A DNA stretch of 64,000 nucleotides, taken from positions 124,001 through 188,000 of the forward strand of contig NZ_JBNARB010000002.1 of the NCBI RefSeq assembly GCF_049723235.1. The letters run 5' to 3'. The translations under genes were made by a program, and so were the position numbers. The notes under the pieces were generated by a model, which saw only the letters and a program-made list of their open reading frames with translations, did no database searches and had not been told where the DNA came from. Of the stretch, positions 51,867-59,837 are shown piece after piece; the stretch's first letter is position 1; each line of letters starts with the position of its first letter. This DNA comes from Thermovenabulum sp049723235 (GTDB taxonomy: Bacteria > Bacillota > Thermosediminibacteria > Thermosediminibacterales > Thermosediminibacteraceae).

Positions 51867-53224
51867 CTTCCTACCCCCATGTATGTAAATCCTGCTTTTT
51901 TAACTTCTTCAGGCTCATAGAAATTCCTTCCATCAATAAACAGCCGTGTTCTCATCTTACTCGCTAATTTTACAAAATCCAAATTTGCCCATTCGGGCCA
52001 TTCAGTTGCAAAAATTGCCGCATCCACGCCTTCTACCGCCTCATAAGGATTTGTGAAAAAATTGATTTTTTCATTTATTCCAATAGCTTTTTTAGCGTTT
52101 TGGAGGGCTACCGGATCGCAAGCCTTCACTTTTGCTCCTTCATTAAGAAGAATTTTTATTATATCTAATGCAGGTGACTCTCTTACATCATCAGTTCCAG
52201 GTTTGAATGCAAGCCCTAATACTGCAATTGTTTTTTCTCTTAAATCACCGTAATAGGTTTTTAATTTATCAATTACTGCTTTCCTTGCCCTTTGATTTAC
52301 TTCTCTTGCTGCAGATACAATTGGCATGTTATATCCTATCTCCTTTGCAAATTCCAAAAGTGCTAAAGTATCCTTTGGAAAACAGCTCCCCCCCCAACCT
52401 ATTCCCGCATTCAAAAAGCTAATCCCTATTCTTTTATCCGTACCGATTCCTCTTGCAACATCCTTTATATTTGCACCAACTTTTTCGCATAATCCAGCAA
52501 TTTCATTAATAAAACTAATTTTCAATGCAAGAAAAGCGTTTGCAGCGTATTTTATCATTTCACTACTTGTAGGATCTGTAATTATTAGATGTGGTAAGTT
52601 AAATGCATTAGGTTTATTTATAAATGAAGGTGGAGTAAACGTTTGCTGTAAAATAGGTTTATATAATTCTTGTAAATCCGATATAGCTTTTGCTGATAAA
52701 GAACCAATTACTATTCTATCAGGATATAACGTATCATATAATGCCATACCTTCTCTTAAAAATTCCGGGTTCGATGCTAAATGAATTTTACTTTCAATTC
52801 CTTTTTCTCTATAAAATTCTTTAATTATATTATCTATTTTATTATTTGTCCCAATAGGAACTGTAGATTTTATCGCAAGTGTATAATCTTTCTCTAAATT
52901 TATTTTTTTTAATATATCTCTTATAGCATCTTCTAAATAACTTAAATCCGCTTCTCCGTTTTTTTTAGGTGGAGTCCCTACTGCAATAATAACAATTTCT
53001 GCTTCTTTAATTACTTCATCAGGTTTTTCCCAAAAATTTATATTATCTTTTACCAATTCTATTAGCTCTTGTACACCTTTTTCGTAGATTGGACTTGTTT
53101 TAGACTTCAGTTTGTTTAATTTCTCTTTATTCTTTTCAATAACATCGACCTTATGTCCAACATAAGCTAATGCAAGGCCTGTAGTTAAACCTACATAGCC
53201 TGCGCCAATAATCATTACTTTCAA
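51863..53224 (-). CDS. ugd: UDP-glucose 6-dehydrogenase
   Basis: Oxidises UDP-glucose to UDP-glucuronate with two NAD. The 453-residue product has the N-terminal GAGYVGLTTGLALAYVGH, NPEFLREGMA, the catalytic Cys in GWGGSCFPKD, and the C-terminal LGLAFKPGTDDVRESPA. The normal length and all key residues support an active enzyme. GalU at the end of the operon would supply its substrate and the next gene probably uses its product. UDP-N-acetylmannosamine dehydrogenase is a less likely reading. Confidence 0.93.
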   Translation of the reverse strand: MKVMIIGAGYVGLTTGLALAYVGHKVDVIEKNKEKLNKLKSKTSPIYEKGVQELIELVKDNINFWEKPDEVIKEAEIVIIAVGTPPKKNGEADLSYLEDAIRDILKKINLEKDYTLAIKSTVPIGTNNKIDNIIKEFYREKGIESKIHLASNPEFLREGMALYDTLYPDRIVIGSLSAKAISDLQELYKPILQQTFTPPSFINKPNAFNLPHLIITDPTSSEMIKYAANAFLALKISFINEIAGLCEKVGANIKDVARGIGTDKRIGISFLNAGIGWGGSCFPKDTLALLEFAKEIGYNMPIVSAAREVNQRARKAVIDKLKTYYGDLREKTIAVLGLAFKPGTDDVRESPALDIIKILLNEGAKVKACDPVALQNAKKAIGINEKINFFTNPYEAVEGVDAAIFATEWPEWANLDFVKLASKMRTRLFIDGRNFYEPEEVKKAGFTYMGVGR

Positions 53225-53264
53225 ATTGCATCCTCCTTAAATCTTCTCCCCTCAATCTAAGGAA

Positions 53265-54449
53265 TTACATTTCTCCGTCTTTTATATCCTTCAAAGCTTT
53301 TATTACTATCTCCACATCTTCTTCGGTTAAATTACTGCTACACGGTAAATTAATCACATTCCTTTCATAAAACTCGGCTTTTTCTATCTTATATGCCTCA
53401 TTTTCTTTATAGGATTTTTGTTTATGTATTAATCTCCAAAGAGGTCTTGTTTGAATGTTATTTCCATTCAACTTTTTCAAAAGTTCATCTCTATCTATCC
53501 CATATTTTTCTTTATCCACTACAACAGAATAAAACCAATAATTTGGTCTTGTATCTTCCCTAAAAGGAAGAAGGGTTAAACCTTCTATATTTTCAATTTC
53601 TTTTTTGTATAAATTATAATTTCTTATTTTTGTTTCAATAAATTCTTCCAATCTGTCAATTTGTTCTACTCCAAAAGCTGCTTGAATGTTTGTCATTCTA
53701 TAGTTATATCCTACTTCATCATGCACAAAGTATAACGGATCAACTTTGGCTTGAAGGGATAGATGTTCGACTTTATTAAGCAATTCCTTATTTTGAGATA
53801 CTACCATTCCTCCGCCGCCGGTAGTAATGATTTTATTGGCATTGAATGAATATACTCCTATATCTCCAATTGTTCCGCAAAATTTTCCTTTATATTTTCC
53901 TTCTTTATAGTAAGATCCCAAAGCTTCGCAGGCATCTTCTATGAGTTTTAAATTATATTTTTCTTTTATTTTCATCAATTTTTCCATATTTGCCGGATTT
54001 CCAAAAACATGCACTACAATGACAGCTTTTATTTGTCTTTTTGTCTTTTTATTTATCACTTTTCCATCAATAAAATGACATTCATTTTCTAAAAATTCCT
54101 CAAGCTTATCCATATCCATACAGAGAGTATCATCACAATCCATAAATACGGGTTCTGCTCCCATGTATTTTACCGGATTTACAGTAGCTATAAAAGCTAA
54201 AGTAGGAACAATTACCTCATCTCCTGGCTTTATACCCATTACCCTCAAAGCAAGATGAAGTCCTGCAGTTCCGCTTTGGCAGGATACTGCTTTTTCAACT
54301 CCCACATATTTTGCAACTTTTTCTTCAAATTCCTTTATAAACCTTCCACCCGTTGAAACCCATCCGGTTTCTATGGTTTCTTTTATATTTTCAAGAATTT
54401 TTAAGGAAAGATTGGGTACCGAAAGGGGGATAAATTTATTATTATTCAC
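53265..54449 (-). CDS. pglE: DegT/DnrJ-family aminotransferase, PglE/LegC-like
   Basis: PLP aminotransferase of 394 residues expected to aminate the 4-keto sugar made by the PglF homologue. Seen: IPLSVPNLS and TGWVSTGGRFIKEFE at the start, HVFGNPANM, EDACEALGS, and the PLP lysine in SFNANKIITTGGGG. These features fit the LegC/PglE group that forms UDP-4-amino-4,6-dideoxy-GlcNAc. The acetyltransferase follows upstream with six bases between. The symbol is by pathway analogy. Confidence 0.85.
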   Translation of the reverse strand: MNNNKFIPLSVPNLSLKILENIKETIETGWVSTGGRFIKEFEEKVAKYVGVEKAVSCQSGTAGLHLALRVMGIKPGDEVIVPTLAFIATVNPVKYMGAEPVFMDCDDTLCMDMDKLEEFLENECHFIDGKVINKKTKRQIKAVIVVHVFGNPANMEKLMKIKEKYNLKLIEDACEALGSYYKEGKYKGKFCGTIGDIGVYSFNANKIITTGGGGMVVSQNKELLNKVEHLSLQAKVDPLYFVHDEVGYNYRMTNIQAAFGVEQIDRLEEFIETKIRNYNLYKKEIENIEGLTLLPFREDTRPNYWFYSVVVDKEKYGIDRDELLKKLNGNNIQTRPLWRLIHKQKSYKENEAYKIEKAEFYERNVINLPCSSNLTEEDVEIVIKALKDIKDGEM

Positions 54450-54455
54450 TTATTA

Positions 54456-55091
54456 TCACTCCACATTTTTCTTAAATATTGCTGGAATACCAGCAACCAT
54501 AATATTATCAGGTATATTTTTAGTAACTACTGAACCAGCAGCAATTATTACATTCTTTCCAATGGTTACATTATTAATGATTTTTGAACCTATACATACC
54601 CATGTGCATTTACCTATATTTACAGTACCTCCAATATTCGCCCCAGGAGATATATGGACACCGTCTTTTAAAATACAATCATGATCGATGCTGGATGAGG
54701 TATTTATAATACATCCCTTACCTATTATCGTATTTGTATTTATTACTACTCCTGGCATTATAACTGTCCCTTCACCAATTTGCACGGTATCACTAATATA
54801 TGAAAAATTATGCTTAATAACAGGTATTTTATATCCTACTTTTTCCAATTCTTCTAATATTGACAATCTGTATTTATTGTTACCAATTGCTACAAAAGCA
54901 TAGGTAAAACTTTCTTTAAATTTTTTATAATCATCAAATCTACCAATTACTTTAAAACCATTAATTATTGAATTTAATTTTTTTATGTCATCATCTAAAA
55001 AACAAATCTCATCCCAATAATTCATAGATTTTGCGATATCTGCTACTACTTTTCCATGTCCGCCTGCGCCTAATATAAGTAATTTTGACAT
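54456..55091 (-). CDS. pglD: Sugar O/N-acetyltransferase, PglD/NeuD-like
   Basis: Trimeric left-handed beta-helix enzyme of 211 residues. Seen: N-terminal LGAGGHGKVVADIAKSM, hexapeptide repeats from about residue 95, the catalytic His in SSSIDHDC, and the terminal VVTKNIPDNIMVAGIPA. In the bacillosamine pathway this enzyme acetylates the 4-amino group using acetyl-CoA. The placement between aminotransferase and sugar transferase supports this. Confidence 0.88.
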   Translation of the reverse strand: MSKLLILGAGGHGKVVADIAKSMNYWDEICFLDDDIKKLNSIINGFKVIGRFDDYKKFKESFTYAFVAIGNNKYRLSILEELEKVGYKIPVIKHNFSYISDTVQIGEGTVIMPGVVINTNTIIGKGCIINTSSSIDHDCILKDGVHISPGANIGGTVNIGKCTWVCIGSKIINNVTIGKNVIIAAGSVVTKNIPDNIMVAGIPAIFKKNVE

Positions 55092-55114
55092 TAATTTTCA
55101 CCACTTACTTTATA

Positions 55115-55741
55115 TTAATTAAAATTTGCATTGTTAATGCTTCCAGTAAAAAAAGGCATTGTATCAAATTTAGAATTATTTATTCCTTCCCTTTTTAAAA
55201 CATTGTATATTGTCATAAATAATATTTTTAAATCCACTAAAAAGGATAAATTGTCTACATACCAAATATCGTAATTAAATTTTTCCTCCCAAGTAATGGC
55301 ATTGCGTCCATTTACTTGTGCCCAGCCTGAAATTCCGGGTAATACTTCATGTCTCCTCATTTGTTCCTTCGAATAATATTTTAGATAATCAACTAACAGA
55401 GGTCTTGGGCCTATAAAACTCATTTCGCCTCGTATTATATTAAATAATTGGGGAAGTTCGTCGATACTGGCTTTCCTTAAAAAAGATCCGACTTTTGTCA
55501 TTCTTTCAAAATCAGTTAATTTTCTCCCATCTTTTTCGGTTTCCACTTTCATTGTTCTGAATTTATATATTGTAAATATTTTTGCATCCTTGCCTGGACG
55601 TTTTTGTGTAAATAATACAGGGCCTTTAGGATCTTCTATTTTTATTGCAATCGCTGCCAAAAGCATAATAGGAGAAGCAATAATCAACAAAATTACTGCA
55701 AATATAAAATCCAATATTCGTTTTATATATTTTCTATACAT
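55115..55741 (-). CDS. pglC: Undecaprenyl-phosphate sugar-1-phosphate transferase, PglC-like
   Basis: Monotopic phosphoglycosyl transferase of about 208 residues that starts the lipid-linked oligosaccharide. Seen: one N-terminal membrane segment (re-entrant), FTQKRPGKDAKIFTIYKFRT, the Asp-Glu pair in SIDELPQLFNIIRGEMS, FIGPRPLL and GISGWAQVNGRNAI. The small size matches PglC rather than the larger WbaP type. ATG at 55741 is preferred, eight bases after GGGGGG. Confidence 0.9.
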   Translation of the reverse strand: MYRKYIKRILDFIFAVILLIIASPIMLLAAIAIKIEDPKGPVLFTQKRPGKDAKIFTIYKFRTMKVETEKDGRKLTDFERMTKVGSFLRKASIDELPQLFNIIRGEMSFIGPRPLLVDYLKYYSKEQMRRHEVLPGISGWAQVNGRNAITWEEKFNYDIWYVDNLSFLVDLKILFMTIYNVLKREGINNSKFDTMPFFTGSINNANFN

Positions 55742-55770
55742 CCTGTATACCCCCCTATTGCCCAAAACCA

Positions 55771-57669
55771 TCACATATTTCTCAAATTTATTACCTTTTC
55801 ATCTATTTCATAAGAAAAATACTGCTCAACTCTGTTGAAAATCTTTTTTATATTTGGATCGTGGGATAGGAATATGTTTTTTAGGTTTTCTATCTCTTTT
55901 TTGAATTCTAAGTAGTTATCGCAGGGTTTTTCAATATATATTTTTTCATTCTCGGTCTTTAATACCCTATCTTTATCATAAAATAATTCTTCATGTAGCT
56001 TTTCTCCGGGTCTTAACCCGGTAAATTCTATCTTTATATCCTTTTCGGGTTCTAAACCGCTTAATCTTATCATTTCTTTTGCAAGGTCGAGTATTTTTAC
56101 CGGCTCTCCCATATCGAGAACGAATATTTCCCCGCCTTTTGCCATTGACCCTGCCTGAATGACAAGCTGAACGGCTTCGGGTATTGTCATGAAATACCGT
56201 GTTACTTCAGGATGAGTTACCGTTACGGGCCCACCGGCTTCAATCTGTTTCTTAAAAAGCGGTATTACGCTGCCTGAACTGCCGAGCACATTACCGAATC
56301 TTACCGCTGCAAAACAGGTTTTGCTTCTTTTTGCCATCATCTGTATTACTATTTCCGCTGCCCTTTTGGAAGCACCCATAACGTTTAAAGGATTTACTGC
56401 TTTATCCGTTGATATAAGGATAAATTTTTCTACATCGTATTTATCAGCTGCTTCGGCTAAATTTATAGTCCCGAATATATTATTTTTTATTGCCTCCGAC
56501 GGGTTTATTTCCATAAGAGGTACGTGTTTATGAGCCGCTGCATGAAATACCACATCGGGCTTATATTCCATCATTATGTATTCTACTTTTTCCTGGTCCC
56601 GTACGCTCCCTATTACCGGAATGTATTCTTGCTCGGGATAATTCATTTTTAAGTAATTCTCAAGTTCAAATATGTTATTTTCATTTATATCAAAAAGTAT
56701 TAATAACTTCGGATTAAAATTTACTACCTGCCTTACAAGCTCAGAACCAATAGATCCCCCTGCCCCCGTTATAAGAACCGTTTTATTTTCCAGATATTTC
56801 TTAGCTTTATCCAAATTTAGCTTTACGGGTTTTCTGCCAAGCAAATCTTCTATTTTTACATCGCGGATTTTTTTAACGTCTACATTCCCGTTCAAAAGCT
56901 CATAAATCCCGGGGACTATCCTAATTTTTCTTTTTGTTCTCCTGCAGATATCCACTATTTTTCTTATTTCGTTTCTATCCACGGAAGGCATAGCAATTAT
57001 AATCTCTTCTACACCGTAATTATTTACTACTTTTTCAATCCTATCTCGTCCTCCTAAAACTTTTACTCCATATATGCTCATCCCATGTTTTAACGTATCG
57101 TCGTCTATAATACCTATGGGGTGCATTTTAAGTTCTGGTTTTGTTTTGAATTCTTTTATAACCATAGAGCCCGCCGAACCCGCACCGATTACAAGCACCT
57201 TTTTTTTGCCTTTAATGCCGTTTTTAACAGCACCGTTTATGTTTCCGTATATCCTGAGAAAAAGCCTTGTAAATCCTATCAAAATTGTTGAAATCATCCA
57301 ATATAATATGTATATGCTTCTCGGATAGTTTAAATTAAAAGCAAATGTATAAAATATCATTAATAACGTAGAAAAAGTGGTCCCAAGGAAAATACATATT
57401 AATTCATCGATGCTCGCAAATTTCCATATCCTGGTATAAAGATTAAATAATACGTACGAAAAGAGGGATGTAAAAGTAATAACAGGCCATGTTTTTAAAT
57501 ATATTAATAAATACTGCTTTGGGATAACTCCTTCAAATCTCAAATAAAGAGACATATGTAATGATATATTTACTATCAATGAATCTATTAAAAGCATCAG
57601 GATTATCACTAAATCGTTTTTTCTGCTTATCCGCCTTATAAGCGAGAAATATTCACTCACCCCACCCAC
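55771..57669 (-). CDS. pglF: UDP-GlcNAc 4,6-dehydratase, PglF/CapD-like
   Basis: Membrane-bound dehydratase of about 632 residues, first step toward bacillosamine or related sugars. Seen: four N-terminal membrane segments (about 20-135), a CoA-binding-like Rossmann domain with GAGSAGSMVIKEF, and a C-terminal SDR domain with TGAGGSIGSELVRQV, SERAA-region STDKAVNPLNVMGASKR and FGNVLGSSGSV. The Met in VMGASK replaces the usual Tyr of SDRs, as is normal in this family. The start could be GTG at 57669 or 57660. Confidence 0.92.
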   Translation of the reverse strand: MGGVSEYFSLIRRISRKNDLVIILMLLIDSLIVNISLHMSLYLRFEGVIPKQYLLIYLKTWPVITFTSLFSYVLFNLYTRIWKFASIDELICIFLGTTFSTLLMIFYTFAFNLNYPRSIYILYWMISTILIGFTRLFLRIYGNINGAVKNGIKGKKKVLVIGAGSAGSMVIKEFKTKPELKMHPIGIIDDDTLKHGMSIYGVKVLGGRDRIEKVVNNYGVEEIIIAMPSVDRNEIRKIVDICRRTKRKIRIVPGIYELLNGNVDVKKIRDVKIEDLLGRKPVKLNLDKAKKYLENKTVLITGAGGSIGSELVRQVVNFNPKLLILFDINENNIFELENYLKMNYPEQEYIPVIGSVRDQEKVEYIMMEYKPDVVFHAAAHKHVPLMEINPSEAIKNNIFGTINLAEAADKYDVEKFILISTDKAVNPLNVMGASKRAAEIVIQMMAKRSKTCFAAVRFGNVLGSSGSVIPLFKKQIEAGGPVTVTHPEVTRYFMTIPEAVQLVIQAGSMAKGGEIFVLDMGEPVKILDLAKEMIRLSGLEPEKDIKIEFTGLRPGEKLHEELFYDKDRVLKTENEKIYIEKPCDNYLEFKKEIENLKNIFLSHDPNIKKIFNRVEQYFSYEIDEKVINLRNM

Positions 57670-57776
57670 GACCTTCCCAAGGTTTTAGAATAACCTTTTA
57701 CACTTCTTTTTGCCATAAACAGTTAAGATTTCTACACGAATAACGATAATCCTTCTTTTATAAAGTTTTTGTAATA

Positions 57777-58496
57777 TCAATAATTTTTCCTCTTTTTCCT
57801 TATTTTGTGGCTATCCTCACCGTAGTAGTAATAATAGTAATAATAGCTTCCGGAGTTTTCTTTAACCTTATTCAGTACTACACCGAGGATCCTTGCGTTT
57901 ACTTTCTCAAGCTGGTTTTTTGCTACTATTAAAGCTTCCCTTTCGGTTTCGTGGCAGGCGGTAACCAGTATCACCCCGTCCACGAGGGTGGATAGTATGG
58001 AGGCATCCGCAACGCTGTTTACGGGTGGTGAGTCGATTATAAGGTAGTCGTAGTTTTGGCTTACTTCTTCAAGGAAGTTTTTCATCTTTTTTGAGCTTAA
58101 GACTTCTGCCGGATTGGGTGGGACAGGGCCGCTGGGTAGAATATAAAGATTTTGTATTACGGTGCTTTGTATTACGCTATCAAGCTCAATGTTTTCCGCA
58201 AGGAAATTGGAAAGGCCTATATGGTTTTCTATGTAAAATATTTTATTTTGCTTGGGGCGCCTTAAGTCCGCATCTATTAAAAGCACGCTTTTTTCAGCAC
58301 TGGCAAGGGTAACCGCAAGGTTTGCCGCTACTGAGCTTTTCCCTTCCCGGGGCACGCTGCTTGTGATGAGAATTTTCTTTAAGGGTTTATCTATGCTTGC
58401 AAATTGAAGATTTGTCCTGAAGACCCTGAAAGCCTCCGATACTACGGATTTGGGATCGTCAAGGACGTATATATCATCAAGTAATTTCATATTCAT
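57777..58496 (-). CDS. cpsD: BY-type tyrosine kinase CpsD/CapB-like
   Basis: Cytoplasmic tyrosine autokinase of 239 residues that steers glycan length and export with its membrane partner. Seen: EAFRVFRTNLQFAS, Walker A SVPREGKSSVAANLAVT, Walker A' LIDADLRRP, Walker B YLIIDSPPV, and a C-terminal run of eight Tyr (SGSYYYYYYYYGED) as autophosphorylation sites. It starts two bases after the Wzz-like gene ends. The phosphatase that would reset it is at the window edge. Confidence 0.93.
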   Translation of the reverse strand: MNMKLLDDIYVLDDPKSVVSEAFRVFRTNLQFASIDKPLKKILITSSVPREGKSSVAANLAVTLASAEKSVLLIDADLRRPKQNKIFYIENHIGLSNFLAENIELDSVIQSTVIQNLYILPSGPVPPNPAEVLSSKKMKNFLEEVSQNYDYLIIDSPPVNSVADASILSTLVDGVILVTACHETEREALIVAKNQLEKVNARILGVVLNKVKENSGSYYYYYYYYGEDSHKIRKKRKNY

Positions 58497-58497
58497 A

Positions 58498-59217
58498 TTA
58501 ATCCTCCTTTTCCACCAAAGGTATGGAGGCTAAGACCGGGATTCCGAGGTAGCGCATGACTTCTTCCGGGGTTTTTACCGTATTATCCATGAATTCTGCC
58601 ATGAATACAGCAAACACGCCCAGCATAAGTCCCAGCACCGCGGAAAGGGTAATGTTTAATGCGGCTTTGGGCTTTACCTTATTATATATAGGTATCGCTT
58701 CGTCTATCACCTGCACGTTTTCCACATTCATAATCCTTATAACCTGTTTTGAGAAGGATTTTGCCGTTTCATTGGCAATGGTTGCCGCAAGCTCGGGTGA
58801 GGTATCCTGCACCCTTATTTCAATGATTTCGGTGTTTTTTACAAGATTTACGCTGACCTTATTTTTTAACTGTTCGTAGGAATAGTTCAATTTTAAATTT
58901 TTAGCTACTTCCTCAAGCACAGATCGGCTCTTTGCGATTTCTCCATAGGTGGACACAAGGAGCCTGTTTGTCTGCACCTCCTGATAGGTTATAGGTACTT
59001 CCGGGTCGGTGATATTGTGCTTGGGTTTCCCCACCATTATGGTAGTGTAGGATTCGTATACGGGTTTTACTATGAAAAAGGTATATACTGAAGATATAAG
59101 CAAGCATATAAGAAGGGATATTATAATGATCTTTTTCCTTCTTTTTATAATATCAATCAATTCCCTGAGGGAAATCTCTTCCACCGGTTCATCAAAATAG
59201 TTTTCCTGCTCGGTCAC
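58498..59217 (-). CDS. Wzz/CapA-like chain-length regulator and kinase adaptor
   Basis: Membrane protein of 239 residues with two membrane segments (about 30-52 and 180-202) around an extracellular domain. Seen: ISLRELIDIIKRRKKIII at the start, PVITYQEVQTNR-like PITYQEVQTNRLLVST, and the short cytoplasmic tail PVLASIP that in such proteins activates the BY-kinase. Together with the next gene it forms the split kinase typical of Bacillota. Confidence 0.92.
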   Translation of the reverse strand: MTEQENYFDEPVEEISLRELIDIIKRRKKIIIISLLICLLISSVYTFFIVKPVYESYTTIMVGKPKHNITDPEVPITYQEVQTNRLLVSTYGEIAKSRSVLEEVAKNLKLNYSYEQLKNKVSVNLVKNTEIIEIRVQDTSPELAATIANETAKSFSKQVIRIMNVENVQVIDEAIPIYNKVKPKAALNITLSAVLGLMLGVFAVFMAEFMDNTVKTPEEVMRYLGIPVLASIPLVEKED

Positions 59218-59242
59218 ATTATTTGCCCCCTATTAGTCATAT

Positions 59243-59779
59243 TTACTTTACTAAATTCCTGTATTTTTCGTATAGCCTTTTTATCTCTTCTATTTCTTCT
59301 TTAGTAAACCTTTGATAGGCTAAGGCTTTTGCCCTTTCCTTTTCTTCCTCGGTTAATCCGTCTTTTGCAAGGTTTAATAAAAAACTTATATCATCCCTTG
59401 AAAGTTTTCCTAATACAATTTTCATTATCTCGGCTTTATCCTGATTTTCTATTTTTGTAATATTGTCGGTTATAATTGGTTCGTTTTGAATTTTTTGCTC
59501 AATTAGTTCTTTTGTATTGTTTTGCGAATCTTTACCTGTTTTTTCTTTTGGCTCGGTATTTTGTATTTCTTCTTCTTCTTGCTTTTTAATATCATTTGTT
59601 TCTTCTTGATTTGTTTCCTGCTCTTTAACGAGGTCTTTTATATTCTCCCTTTCGCTGCCTTTATCGAACATTGATAATATTTTTATAAATAGATAATCGG
59701 ATTTTTGGTAGATTATAAAGATGAAGGAAAATAAAATTAACAATATAATTAATAATACGCTAAAATACTTTTTTCTCAT
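59243..59779 (-). CDS. Hypothetical membrane-anchored coiled-coil protein
   Basis: Protein of 178 residues, family not recognised. Seen: an N-terminal membrane anchor (about 6-27), a highly charged Glu/Lys/Gln region (45-110) likely coiled coil or disordered, and a helical C-terminal domain LSRDDISFLLNLAKDGLTEE then EEIKRLYEKYR. Lying between SLH genes and the Wzz-like gene, it may be an envelope spacer or regulator of the glycan machinery. Confidence 0.7.
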   Translation of the reverse strand: MRKKYFSVLLIILLILFSFIFIIYQKSDYLFIKILSMFDKGSERENIKDLVKEQETNQEETNDIKKQEEEEIQNTEPKEKTGKDSQNNTKELIEQKIQNEPIITDNITKIENQDKAEIMKIVLGKLSRDDISFLLNLAKDGLTEEEKERAKALAYQRFTKEEIEEIKRLYEKYRNLVK

Positions 59780-59807
59780 TGTTTTTCTCCTGTATTATTT
59801 AAGTAGG

Positions 59808-59832
59808 CCGGGTGCCCTTTTGAGGCACCCGG
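59808..59832. other. GC-rich hairpin between SLH gene and coiled-coil gene
   Basis: Perfect nine-base arms CCGGGTGCC and GGCACCCGG. A T run follows only on the plus strand, where no gene ends. On the minus strand, the direction of the operon, it lacks a T run and may act as an mRNA processing or stability element. Confidence 0.55.
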
Positions 59833-59837
59833 TATTT

